Assembly (NCBI GenBank): GCA_900322025.1
Contig: ONYJ01000127.1
Location: 1 to 20,026, forward strand
Origin: an uncultured Bacteroidales bacterium
GTDB taxonomy: Bacteria > Bacteroidota > Bacteroidia > Bacteroidales > UBA932
Direction of reading: 5' to 3'
DNA length: 20,026 bases
In this document: positions 1-7,154 of the stretch, piece by piece
Numbering within the stretch: position 1 is the first letter of the stretch
Layout of the letters: the number at the start of each line of letters is the position of its first letter
Notes under the pieces: model-generated
Told to the model about the DNA's origin: nothing
The model's input: only the letters and a program-made list of their open reading frames with translations
The model's database searches: none
Made by a program: the position numbers and the translations under genes

Positions 1-21
1 AAAAAGCCGATATTTGCGCCG

Positions 22-51
22 CAAAGATAAACATATTTCTCAGAAAAACAA
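22..51 (-). promoter_or_regulatory. Candidate Bacteroidota-type promoter reading left out of the window
   Basis: On the minus strand, TATCTTTG (29-22) matches the Bacteroidota -7 element TAnnTTTG at every fixed position. A TTG (51-49) lies 19 bp upstream, where the -33 element is expected. Transcription would run leftward and start near position 14, so the gene it serves is outside the window. The -7 element overlaps a palindrome, TTTGC-gcc-GCAAA at 13-25. The match is by eye to a short consensus, so this is a candidate only. Confidence 0.4.
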
Positions 52-60
52 GTCCTATAC

Positions 61-200
61 GCTCTTAGCCCCCATCTCGGGCAGGGGGCCAGCAGCAAAA
101 ACGGCTGAAAACGCTCCTGGTCCCCACCTCCAACAGGGGGCCAGCAGCAAAAACGGCTGAAAATGCTCCCGGTCCCCACCTATGACCGGGGGTTAGCAGC
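61..200. repeat. 52-bp tandem repeat with hairpin-forming GC-rich segments
   Basis: The start of GGGGGCC or its variant recurs at 84, 136 and 188, exactly 52 bp apart. Units 84-135 and 136-187 are nearly identical; 61-83 and 188-200 are partial units. Each junction can fold: GCCCCC (68-73) pairs with GGGGGC (84-89), GGTCCCC (119-125) with GGGGGCC (136-142, one G-T pair), and CCCGGT (168-173) with ACCGGG (185-190). The roughly 10 bases in each loop differ, while the segment between hairpins, containing AGCAGCAAAAACGGCTGAAAA-like sequence, is kept. A 52-bp period is not a multiple of three and no frame reads through, so it is non-coding. It lies 3' of the small TPR gene. It could act as a terminator or mRNA-end element, or be a dispersed genomic repeat; the window cannot decide. 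Confidence 0.8.
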
Positions 201-247
201 ACTGCAAGGAAATATAAACTGTAATGTTCTCTTCAAATATCTCTGAT

Positions 248-529
248 TCATTCCAAAGACAACTGCTCTACCACCCAGTCAACGGCAGCGGCGGCAGGGC
301 CGTCTGGCTCCAAGAGTTTGGCATTGTTATAGGCCTCGAGAGCATCGCGATAAAGTTGCTGCCGACTGTAAAGATTGCCCAAAAGATACCATGCGTATGC
401 ATTGTTGGGTTCTTTGTGCAGAAGATTCAATAAAAGGCTTCTAGCTTCGGTATTCCTGCCTTCACGCATAAGAGCCTCTATCTCTACAGCAGAAATAATC
501 TGCAACAATATCTTGTTCTTGTCGGCCAA
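248..529 (-). CDS. Small tetratricopeptide-repeat protein downstream of rnfA
   Basis: A protein of 93 residues if it starts at TTG (529). Residues about 20-80 form two TPR-like helical hairpins: RNTEARSLLLNLLHKEPNN, then AYAWYLLGNLYSRQQLYRDALEAYNNAKLLEP, with the usual small residues and the proline ending the second repeat. TPR repeats bind other proteins; there is no signal peptide, so it is probably cytoplasmic. It starts 26 bp after the rnfA stop on the same strand and is probably the last gene of the rnf operon. The start is uncertain: no ATG precedes residue 21, and an ATG there (469) would give 73 residues and still keep most of the TPR region. Its role is unknown; a link to Rnf assembly is only suggested by position. 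Confidence 0.7.
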   Translation of the reverse strand: MADKNKILLQIISAVEIEALMREGRNTEARSLLLNLLHKEPNNAYAWYLLGNLYSRQQLYRDALEAYNNAKLLEPDGPAAAAVDWVVEQLSLE

Positions 530-555
530 AATAATTTTCTGTAGCAGGATGAGTA

Positions 556-1173
556 CTAAACAATGCCCTGGAAGCCCATAAAAGCCAAGGCCAGCAGACC
601 TGCGGTTATAAGAGCTATAGGAGTTCCTCTAAATGCCTTGGGCACATTGCTGAGTGCTAACTGCTCTCTCATGCCGGCAAATAATATTATAGCCACTCCA
701 AAGCCTACTGCTAAGCTCATTGCATATACAACACTTTCTCCTAAGTTCATCATGTGAGGTTCACCTCCAAAAGAGAATTGTTTTGTAACCACTATAAGCG
801 CAGCTCCTAAAACAGCACAGTTGGTTGTTATGAGTGGTAGAAAGATACCGAGTGCCTGATACAGAGTTGGATTGATTTTCTTTAATATAATTTCTACCAT
901 CTGAACCAAGGCCGCTATAACGAGTATAAAAACTATGGTTTGCATGAAGGTAATATCTATCTTCTCTCCAAACCACGTATTTACAAGCACATAATTCTGA
1001 ATGAGGTATGTAACAAGAGTGGCAAGCCCCATTACCAGCACTAAAGCCAGAGACATTCCTATTGCCGTGGATATTTTTTTGGAGACTCCAAAAAACGGAC
1101 ATATTCCCAAGAACTGGCTGAGTACTACATTGTTTACGAATACTGCCGATATTATAATTATCAAATATTCCAT
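556..1173 (-). CDS. rnfA: Electron transport complex subunit RnfA
   Basis: An integral membrane subunit of the Rnf ferredoxin:NAD+ oxidoreductase, homologous to NqrE. It is 205 residues long, close to family size, and almost wholly hydrophobic with about six membrane segments. The two conserved half-repeats show as FLGICPFFG (C25) and ITTNCAVLG (C119); in this family these cysteines, with the paired ones in RnfE, hold an iron-sulfur centre inside the membrane. The NPTLYQALGIFLPLITTNC stretch is typical of the family. The start is ATG, 64 bp after rnfE ends, which is the second-longest gap within the rnf cluster. Its leader contains GCAATTAGACAGATT immediately before the ATG, closely resembling the rnfB leader. 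Confidence 0.95.
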   Translation of the reverse strand: MEYLIIIISAVFVNNVVLSQFLGICPFFGVSKKISTAIGMSLALVLVMGLATLVTYLIQNYVLVNTWFGEKIDITFMQTIVFILVIAALVQMVEIILKKINPTLYQALGIFLPLITTNCAVLGAALIVVTKQFSFGGEPHMMNLGESVVYAMSLAVGFGVAIILFAGMREQLALSNVPKAFRGTPIALITAGLLALAFMGFQGIV

Positions 1174-1237
1174 AATCTGTCTAATTGCTTTTTTATTCTA
1201 ACTGCAAGCTTGTTTTACAATTTTTGTCTCCGATGAT

Positions 1238-1831
1238 TTATGCTCTCTTTTTCCGATCTTTAAGTTTATTGAACAAAACCATGAGATAGCCCAGCACGAT
1301 AAAAGCTCCCGGGGCCAAAACAAATACCAGCATACCATCTGCAGAAGAGAACTTGTTGTCGAATACAGAAAGATTTCCAAGCACCTCTCTAACAAGTCCT
1401 ATACAAGTTAAGGCCAAAGTAAAGCCTATGCCTATGCCTATGCCGTCTAAGCCGCTCTCCAATACCGAATGTTTGCTGGCAAAAGCCTCTGCCCTACCAA
1501 GAACTACACAGTTTACAACTATCAACGGTATAAATATACCGAGGGTCTCATATAAACCGGGCGTAAATGCCTGCATCACAAACTGTACTACAGTTACAAA
1601 GGCCGCTATAACCACTATGTAACAAGGTATTCTCACCTTACTGGGAATAACCGGAGCAAGCATGGAAATAACCATATTTGAACAAAGCAGAACTGCTGTG
1701 GTGGCCAATCCCATTCCCATACCGTTTACGGCAGAAGTTGTTGTGGCAAGCGTAGGACACATTCCCAACACTAAAACAAAAATAGGATTGTTCTTTATGA
1801 TACCATCTATCAGATATTTGAACTTGCTCAT
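1238..1831 (-). CDS. rnfE: Electron transport complex subunit RnfE
   Basis: An integral membrane subunit of Rnf, homologous to NqrD and a paralogue of RnfA in opposite membrane orientation. Its 197 residues include the signature GMCPTLATTTSAVNG (C25) and IVVNCVVLGRAEAFA (C108), the conserved cysteine-bearing motifs, plus about six membrane helices. A lysine- and arginine-rich tail (KLKDRKKRA) ends the protein. The start ATG (1831) lies 3 bp after the rnfG stop, so translation is probably coupled. Residues 130-136 (GIGIGIG) are encoded by three perfect copies of the hexamer GCCTAT (plus-strand reading), an in-frame microsatellite in a membrane segment. Confidence 0.95.
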   Translation of the reverse strand: MSKFKYLIDGIIKNNPIFVLVLGMCPTLATTTSAVNGMGMGLATTAVLLCSNMVISMLAPVIPSKVRIPCYIVVIAAFVTVVQFVMQAFTPGLYETLGIFIPLIVVNCVVLGRAEAFASKHSVLESGLDGIGIGIGFTLALTCIGLVREVLGNLSVFDNKFSSADGMLVFVLAPGAFIVLGYLMVLFNKLKDRKKRA

Positions 1832-1834
1832 AAA

Positions 1835-2434
1835 CTAATTGTTTTCTGGGTTAATATTGTTGAATACATTGGCAGCTATTTCCATTGCATCGCAGAAGGC
1901 TCTCGATGTTATTGTAGATGCAGTAATGGCATCAAAATCTCCCCCGTCTTTTTTAACGTTAAGATTTACGCTTCCATCTGTAAGATTTTTGCCCTGCCAC
2001 TGAGTAATAAAACTGCTCTGCTTATCTGTAATTTTTGCTCCCAAGCCGGGAGTTTCGGCATGAGAAATTACAGAGGTGTTGTACACCTTGCCGTCTGGTT
2101 CAAAGCCTACCATTATGGTAAATGCACCACCAAAACCTTTTGTGGTAGTGCTTTCTACAGCGTAGCCCACTATGCCGCCATCTTTCTTTGCCACATATAC
2201 CTTATTTGTTTCGGATGGTTTACTTGCATCTGCTGCCACATAAAGTATTTCTTCCGAAGGGTTATTATCAAAAGAAGGTACCACTTCTTCTATAGCCTTA
2301 TTGGTCTTGGCCAAATTAGCCGCAGCTATAGGGTCTTTAGTAACCGCATAAACTACTGCTACAGCGGCAGATGCACCCAAGCATACCAGCATGAGCACAA
2401 CTACCATATTCCTTAATGATGATTTTATTGCCAT
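1835..2434 (-). CDS. rnfG: Electron transport complex subunit RnfG (flavoprotein)
   Basis: A membrane-anchored subunit carrying covalently bound FMN, homologous to NqrC. It has one N-terminal membrane segment (about residues 9-31) followed by a soluble domain outside the cytoplasm. The flavinylation motif is seen as FDAITASTITSRAF: T171-A-S-T174 fits the [ST]-x-x-T rule, with T174 the expected FMN-linked threonine. HAETPGLGAKI (125-135) is the other family signature. At 199 residues it has the normal length. The ATG overlaps the rnfD stop by one base (TAATG), which indicates translational coupling. FMN attachment to this motif needs an ApbE-type flavin transferase, which is not encoded in the window. 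Confidence 0.95.
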   Translation of the reverse strand: MAIKSSLRNMVVVLMLVCLGASAAVAVVYAVTKDPIAAANLAKTNKAIEEVVPSFDNNPSEEILYVAADASKPSETNKVYVAKKDGGIVGYAVESTTTKGFGGAFTIMVGFEPDGKVYNTSVISHAETPGLGAKITDKQSSFITQWQGKNLTDGSVNLNVKKDGGDFDAITASTITSRAFCDAMEIAANVFNNINPENN

Positions 2435-3462
2435 TATTTTTTCTGCGCCTCCACCGCAAATCTCTTAGGTTGAATTCTGTTCAAAAGTGGAACCGTTGCG
2501 TTCATAATGAGTATCGCAAAAGACACTCCTTCCGGATATGCCCCAAAAGCTCTTATGAGCACGGTTATTACGCCTATACCTACACCGAATATAATCTGAC
2601 CCTTTGTGGTCATAGGAGAAGTTACATAGTCTGTGGCCATAAAGAAGGCTCCCAGAATAACACCTCCGCCCAACACATTAAACACCGGATCTGTAAATTT
2701 AGCTGAGTCTGTAAGCCAGAGTATTCCGGCAAATACAAATACTGTAATCAAGACACTTAAAGATATCCACGGCTTTATAACTCTCCTGAATAACAAATAT
2801 ATAAAGCCTAAAAGCAAGGCTACCGCAGAAAGTTCTCCGGCACTTCCGCCCATACTGGCAAACAATAACTGAGTATAAGAAAGCCCCGGCAATTCCATTA
2901 CCTGCTGAACCGATACTCCCTGTGCAAGCTGCTCTTTAACAAAACTAAGAGGTGTGGCTCCCGAAGTAGCATCTAAAGAACCTCTTACAAAACTTTCTGT
3001 ACCAAAGATATAGCCGGTTTCCGGAGCATGAAAGGCAGTACCCGTCATAAGCACCGGAAAAGACACCAACAACACCACTCTGGCCACTAAGGCAGGATTG
3101 AAAAGATTCTGCCCAAGACCTCCAAAAGTCATTTTTGCTATGCCTATGGCCACAAAAGCTCCTATAAGTATAAGCCACCAAGGAGAACATACCGGCAGAT
3201 TAAGGGCTAACAGCACACCTGTTACTATAGCCGACATATCGCCCACGGTACTTTTACCCTTTAACAGAAACTTCTGTATCAGATACTCAAATATTACGCA
3301 GGAAAGTACGCTAACGCATACCAGATGTATTGCACTCAGTCCAAAAAAGTAAATAGAAACCAACACAGCCGGCAGCAATGCTATTACCACATCGCCCATA
3401 AGCTTTCGGGTGCTTTCCTTTCCATGCACATGAGGTGAAGGAGATACAATCAATGTATTCAT
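2434..3462 (-). CDS. rnfD: Electron transport complex subunit RnfD (flavoprotein)
   Basis: A polytopic membrane subunit with covalent FMN, homologous to NqrB. Of its 342 residues, many lie in hydrophobic helices. The N-terminal LIVSPSPHVHGKEST and the segment MTFGGLGQNLFNPALVARV (111-129) are typical of RnfD/NqrB. The flavinylation motif SGATPL at 167-172 puts the FMN on T170. TDYVTSPMT in the C-terminal half is also conserved. It starts at ATG 46 bp after rnfC ends. Its leader carries a TTGTTTTTACAATTTT block (3463-3478, plus-strand reading) that recurs with one base missing in the rnfE-rnfA spacer at 1210-1225. Confidence 0.95.
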   Translation of the reverse strand: MNTLIVSPSPHVHGKESTRKLMGDVVIALLPAVLVSIYFFGLSAIHLVCVSVLSCVIFEYLIQKFLLKGKSTVGDMSAIVTGVLLALNLPVCSPWWLILIGAFVAIGIAKMTFGGLGQNLFNPALVARVVLLVSFPVLMTGTAFHAPETGYIFGTESFVRGSLDATSGATPLSFVKEQLAQGVSVQQVMELPGLSYTQLLFASMGGSAGELSAVALLLGFIYLLFRRVIKPWISLSVLITVFVFAGILWLTDSAKFTDPVFNVLGGGVILGAFFMATDYVTSPMTTKGQIIFGVGIGVITVLIRAFGAYPEGVSFAILIMNATVPLLNRIQPKRFAVEAQKK

Positions 3463-3508
3463 TTGTTTTTACAATTTTAGTTCATTTTGTCTTTGCTCAT
3501 CCGGCTCT

Positions 3509-4840
3509 TTACTTACTGGCGCGGCTTCTCATAATTTTCATTACCGTGGCCTTGCTCTGCCTGATAGTGTCTAACAGTGGGATATAGGCAGGGCATGTAA
3601 ATTGGCAGCAGCCACACTCTATGCAGTCGTAAACATGATGAGCCTCCAGTTCTTCTGTCATTGCGGCTCTGCCGAGCTTATTAAGGAGATAAGGTTCCAA
3701 GCCCATTGGACAAGCTTCTACGCACTTGCCACAACGTATGCAGTTACTTTCAGGTTGTCTTTTGGTTTGGGCTTCTGTAAGAAACAGAATAGATGATGTT
3801 CCTTTTAGAGTTGGAGCGTCTGTATTAGCTACAGCCTTTCCCATCATAGGTCCGCCACTTATTATTTTTGCAGCATCTTCCGGAACTCCGCCGCAATAAT
3901 CCATAATAAAACTCAAAGGAGTTCCTACTCTGTGAACAAAGTTACGCTGCTGCTTGCTGCAGTCTCCTGTAACTGTCATAATATCCTCAAACAGAGGCTT
4001 GTTCTTCTGCACTGCCTCATAAACGGCAAAGGCAGTTCCAACATTCTGAACAACGGCTCCCGTATCTACAGGCAAGCCCTGAGAAGGCACCTTTTTACCT
4101 ATAACCGCATCTATCAGCTGTTTTTCTCCTCCTTGTGGATACTTTTTCTTTAGCGTAACAACCTCTATTCCACGATAATTCGCTGCAAGAGAAGACAGCT
4201 TTTTTATAGCCTCAGGCTTGTTCTCTTCTATACCTATATAGCACTTGTTTACACCGAGAGCCTTCATAAGGATTGTTCCGCCTATGAGAACCTGCTCCGG
4301 CATTTCTATCATAACACGATAGTCTGAAGTAAGATAAGGCTCGCACTCCGCTCCGTTTATTATAACACAAGTAGGCTTTACGGTAGGAGGAGGAGATAAC
4401 TTAACATTTGTAGGGAAGGTTGCTCCTCCGAGCCCCACAACTCCACACTCTTTAATCCTCTCTATTATCTGCTTCTGATCCAATACTATATCCCTATTTA
4501 TAGTGTCTGTTCTGTCTATAGTTTCGAGCCACTCATCTCCCTCCACCTCTATAACAACCGTATTTACAGGTCTTTTAGAGAGGTCGTTTATCATTCCCAC
4601 AGATTTAACAGTTCCACTCACAGAAGAATGAACAGGAGCAGATACAAAACCGGTAGGAGTACCTATAACCTGCCCTACCTTAACTTTATCGCCTGGAGCC
4701 ACACAAGGCACAGCAGGTGCTCCAAGATGTTGTATCATAGAAATATAGACCGTCTTAGGAACCGGAAGTTTTTCTATTTGTGCGTTCTGAGATATTTTTT
4801 TGTCTGCCGGATGAACGCCACCCATTCTGAATGTTCTCAT
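3509..4840 (-). CDS. rnfC: Electron transport complex subunit RnfC
   Basis: A peripheral cytoplasmic subunit of Rnf that binds NAD(H), flavin and two [4Fe-4S] clusters, resembling NqrF/complex I 51-kDa (NuoF) folds. With the ATG at 4840 it has 443 residues and begins MRTFRMGGVHP, the usual start of the family. The reading frame extends upstream to a TTG at 4870, but that would add ten residues overlapping rnfB that homologues lack, so I prefer 4840, four bases past the rnfB stop. Visible features: the nucleotide/flavin loop GLGGATFP (136-143), GAECEPYLTSD (163-173), and two CxxCxxCxxxC clusters at C367-C377 and C406-C416. It lacks the long alanine- and glutamine-rich C-terminal extension seen in enterobacterial RnfC. 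Confidence 0.95.
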   Translation of the reverse strand: MRTFRMGGVHPADKKISQNAQIEKLPVPKTVYISMIQHLGAPAVPCVAPGDKVKVGQVIGTPTGFVSAPVHSSVSGTVKSVGMINDLSKRPVNTVVIEVEGDEWLETIDRTDTINRDIVLDQKQIIERIKECGVVGLGGATFPTNVKLSPPPTVKPTCVIINGAECEPYLTSDYRVMIEMPEQVLIGGTILMKALGVNKCYIGIEENKPEAIKKLSSLAANYRGIEVVTLKKKYPQGGEKQLIDAVIGKKVPSQGLPVDTGAVVQNVGTAFAVYEAVQKNKPLFEDIMTVTGDCSKQQRNFVHRVGTPLSFIMDYCGGVPEDAAKIISGGPMMGKAVANTDAPTLKGTSSILFLTEAQTKRQPESNCIRCGKCVEACPMGLEPYLLNKLGRAAMTEELEAHHVYDCIECGCCQFTCPAYIPLLDTIRQSKATVMKIMRSRASK

Positions 4841-4844
4841 AACT

Positions 4845-5795
4845 CTATTGCTTTTGAACCGGAATCTCAACTTTTTTCTCCTCTTTTGGCGCAGGAACTG
4901 CCTGCTTTGCAGCTTCGGAGGCCGAAGCTGACGCGGTTGCCGAGGCCGGTGCCCCTGCTGCCGGTTTTACTGCTGCCGGACGAGGCGGAAAGTTAACCTC
5001 GTGTATTGCTCCTGTTGGGCAAACAGCCACACACTTACGGCACATACGGCATTTTGTATAATCTATGTAGGCCAGATTGGTTTCTACGGTAATTGCCTCA
5101 AATGCACACTCTTTTGCGCACTTTCCGCAACCAATGCAGGCTACAAGGCAACCCTTTCTGGCAACTGCACCTTTTTCCTTATTGCGGCACGCCACATAAA
5201 TTCGCCTGTCTTTAGGCCCTTTGTTTCTAAGTTCCAGAAGTAGCTTAGGGCAGGCCTTTACACAAGCTCCGCAAGCAGTACATTTATCCTGATCTACCTC
5301 TGGAAGACCGGTTTGCCGATTAACCTTAATGGCATCAAACTGGCAGACCGCCTCGCAATCTCCCTTTCCCAAACAACCAAAAAGGCAATCTGTTTCTCCG
5401 CCATATAAAGAAGCTATTGCCGCACAAGAAGATATGCCATCATAAACATTGGTTTTCTTTCTGTTGCTGCATGAGCCGGAACACCTCAATACCGCAATCT
5501 GAGGGGCTTTGTCTTCTATGGTTTGCCCTAACGCTTGGGCTACAGCCTGCATTACGGCATTGCCGCCCACCGGGCAGAATAGGCCTGTTAAACCTTCTTT
5601 AACGGCCGCTTCTGCAAAAGCCCTGCAACCAGCTTTTCCGCAACCTCCGCAGTTTGCTCCGGGTAATAAGGCCTCCACCGTATCTATTCTGGGGTCTTCT
5701 TCTACTTTAAATTTCTGAGCAATAATGTAGAGTACAATTGCCAACAACAATCCCAAAACCGATAGTGTAGCAATAGTAAAGATAATTGTATTCAT
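4845..5795 (-). CDS. rnfB: Electron transport complex subunit RnfB (iron-sulfur)
   Basis: The probable entry point for electrons from ferredoxin. One membrane helix (about residues 5-26) anchors it. Then comes CGGCGKAGC with a distal cysteine (C49, C52, C57, C74), the Fe-S domain specific to RnfB, and several ferredoxin-like cysteine motifs: CTACGACVKACP (172-183), CIGCGKCAKEC (220-230) and CRMCRKCVAVCP (249-260). Further cysteines lie between residues 105 and 151. Residues about 271-316 form an alanine-, serine-, proline- and lysine-rich tail with no cysteine, probably disordered. It is 316 residues, longer than proteobacterial RnfB of about 190 but usual for anaerobes. The ATG is preceded by a 92-bp gap with strong inverted repeats. 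Confidence 0.95.
   Translation of the reverse strand: MNTIIFTIATLSVLGLLLAIVLYIIAQKFKVEEDPRIDTVEALLPGANCGGCGKAGCRAFAEAAVKEGLTGLFCPVGGNAVMQAVAQALGQTIEDKAPQIAVLRCSGSCSNRKKTNVYDGISSCAAIASLYGGETDCLFGCLGKGDCEAVCQFDAIKVNRQTGLPEVDQDKCTACGACVKACPKLLLELRNKGPKDRRIYVACRNKEKGAVARKGCLVACIGCGKCAKECAFEAITVETNLAYIDYTKCRMCRKCVAVCPTGAIHEVNFPPRPAAVKPAAGAPASATASASASEAAKQAVPAPKEEKKVEIPVQKQ
4910..4930 (-). other. Perfect 9-bp hairpin inside the 3' end of rnfB
   Basis: CAGCTTCGG (4910-4918) and CCGAAGCTG (4922-4930) are perfect inverted copies around a 3-base loop. The hairpin falls in the part of rnfB coding for its low-complexity Ala/Ser tail, about 63 bases before the stop codon. No T-run follows on the transcribed strand, so it is not an ordinary intrinsic terminator. 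It may stabilise or mark a processing point between rnfB and rnfC, or be a by-product of repetitive Ala/Ser codons. Confidence 0.55.
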
Positions 5796-5887
5796 TTAGA
5801 ATCTGTTTTAATTGCTTTATCCGATTTGCCATAAAATCTGTTTCAAACGCAGTAAAACAGATTCTCGGTCGTATAATTATTAGTTGT
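5796..5887 (-). promoter_or_regulatory. rnfB leader with competing inverted repeats
   Basis: The 92-bp gap between the RseC-like gene and rnfB holds three copies of an AATCTGTTT-type element. AGAATCTGTTTTA (5798-5810) and TAAAACAGATTCT (5853-5865) are perfect 13-bp inverted copies separated by 42 bases. A second direct copy, AATCTGTTT (5835-5843), can instead pair with AAACAGATT (5855-5863) across an 11-base loop. In the transcript one arm can therefore form either a local upstream hairpin or a long-range stem whose other arm ends two bases before the rnfB ATG. That arrangement resembles a two-state RNA switch or a multi-site operator. I see no well-spaced TAnnTTTG promoter in the gap. Confidence 0.6.
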
Positions 5888-6313
5888 CTATTCTTTTAAG
5901 GAGGATATAGTAAAATAAAACTGCTTGCCTATTCTGTTTTTTAAGAGGTACAGAACAAAAAAATACATAACAACTGCACCCAGTACAGACAAGCCGGTTA
6001 CCAGTTCACTAACTCCTAAGCGTTGCAAATATAACAAAAACGTTACTAAAATAACAGCAGGTATTGCGTAAACCAACCAAACTGCCCGCATTCCTAAAGA
6101 TTCTTCCAGATTAACGCTAACCTTGTCTCCTACATTAAACTCCCCTGTTTGGGTAGCTTTAACTTCTATCTCCTTTTCTGCCATATCTGAGGCGGAACAC
6201 AATCCCTTTGCATGGCAAGAGGCACAGGCACTCTTAGACACTATGGAAACCCTATAACCCTGATGCGTTACGGCTGTAACAACTCCTTCATGACCTATAA
6301 TGCCTTTTTTCAT
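5888..6313 (-). CDS. RseC/MucC-like protein (Rnf-associated SoxR-reducing family)
   Basis: A 141-residue membrane protein of the RseC/MucC family. The N-terminal domain has a cysteine cluster, CASCHAKGLC (C30, C33, C39), the CxxCx5C pattern of the family, which could bind a metal or an Fe-S cluster. Two membrane helices follow (about 76-96 and 103-124), then a short basic tail. In proteobacteria RseC belongs to the Rsx/Rnf system that keeps SoxR reduced; in Bacteroidota this gene regularly precedes rnfB, as here. It starts at ATG, 22 bp after the DUF3108 gene, and is probably co-transcribed with it. No SoxR gene is in the window, so the role is more likely in Rnf assembly or redox control. 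Family assignment is firm; function is inferred. Confidence 0.85.
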   Translation of the reverse strand: MKKGIIGHEGVVTAVTHQGYRVSIVSKSACASCHAKGLCSASDMAEKEIEVKATQTGEFNVGDKVSVNLEESLGMRAVWLVYAIPAVILVTFLLYLQRLGVSELVTGLSVLGAVVMYFFVLYLLKNRIGKQFYFTISSLKE

Positions 6314-6335
6314 ATTCTAAATAAAGTAGCCTAAG

Positions 6336-7130
6336 TTACCTAATTTTAGATGTTATTGGATACTTCTGCCCCTCCATAGCAGATAGCCTGCCCTGCACCT
6401 TACCCACTAATATTGGAGACTCAAAGAACAGAGGCACTTTGTTCTGATCGTCTGAAATCCATATAGACATATCTTCTTTGCCATCGAATATATTTCCTGC
6501 CACCACCTTTACATTAAATTTTAGAGTTTTGTATGTACCCATACCCGGAACCTTTTTATTTTCCTGACCTCTGTATGTAAAATATATGTGATATATCTCT
6601 TTGTCTATAACAAATTCCAAAGGCACTTTCTTGTCTTTCATAGACTCTGTAAAATCCAGCGTACGGCAATGAAAAAACAAGGTGAGCAAGTCCATTGTTT
6701 TGGCTGTACCGTTGAGTAAAGTATCAACAGGTGGACGATCGTACTTTTGAGTAGTGCTCTTTATTGTATGGTTCTTATTGAATGTAAGTGTGTTCTTCAT
6801 TCTATAACGCCCTTCGGCAGCCTCTCTGTAAAATCTTGAAGGGCGGAATGTTGCATCGGAGAAAGAAGCTTCAAATCTTTCTCTCACCTTAAAAAACATA
6901 TCGTAGAACTTATATGTCTTACCCACAACAAGTACATCGTACTGGCTACCGGAATGAGTCAATGTCATAGTTGCTGTGCCCACATCCGTAACCACACCTC
7001 CCCATGTATAGTTGAGTATAAAGTCTAACTTCTCTCCGCTTTCAAAAGGATAGCTGTTTATCTTCTGAGCCCTCAGAAAGGTAACCGGCAATATCATCAG
7101 CACAAGCTGAATAATAAAATACTTTTTCAT
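6336..7130 (-). CDS. DUF3108 domain protein, exported
   Basis: 264 residues with a clear signal peptide: MKKYFII, a hydrophobic core and a likely cleavage after LRA (about residue 21). The mature part resembles DUF3108 proteins: the opening SYPFESGEKLDFILNYTWGG is followed by beta-rich sequence with alternating hydrophobic residues, including the conserved GMGTYKTLKFNVKV and the ending DMSIWISDDQNKVPLFFES. The family is thought to adopt a lipocalin- or VioE-like beta fold in the periplasm or outer envelope, but no biochemical activity is established. It lies 24 bp after dnaB and 22 bp before the RseC-like gene, all co-directional. No lipobox cysteine is present, so it is probably a soluble periplasmic protein. 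Confidence 0.8.
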   Translation of the reverse strand: MKKYFIIQLVLMILPVTFLRAQKINSYPFESGEKLDFILNYTWGGVVTDVGTATMTLTHSGSQYDVLVVGKTYKFYDMFFKVRERFEASFSDATFRPSRFYREAAEGRYRMKNTLTFNKNHTIKSTTQKYDRPPVDTLLNGTAKTMDLLTLFFHCRTLDFTESMKDKKVPLEFVIDKEIYHIYFTYRGQENKKVPGMGTYKTLKFNVKVVAGNIFDGKEDMSIWISDDQNKVPLFFESPILVGKVQGRLSAMEGQKYPITSKIR

Positions 7131-7154
7131 ACAATGTCGGACTTTTATGTTACT

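Noticed and set aside
61..200. The 52-bp repeats as a CRISPR array
   Set aside because: The unit is nearly all conserved, with only about 10 variable bases in hairpin loops; there are no spacers of 25-40 bases and no cas genes in the window.
2060..3352. Plus-strand open frames across rnfG and rnfD
   Set aside because: They are antisense to conserved Rnf genes, and their translations are rich in His, Cys and Tyr without any recognisable motif.
4841..4870. TTG start for rnfC ten codons upstream
   Set aside because: The ATG at 4840 gives the family's usual opening (MRTFRMGGVHP) and lies four bases past the rnfB stop; the extension would overlap rnfB and has no homology that I recognise.
5844..5851. 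Minus-strand TGCGTTTG as a -7 promoter element for rnfB
   Set aside because: It misses one fixed base of TAnnTTTG, and no TTG occurs 19-21 bp upstream.
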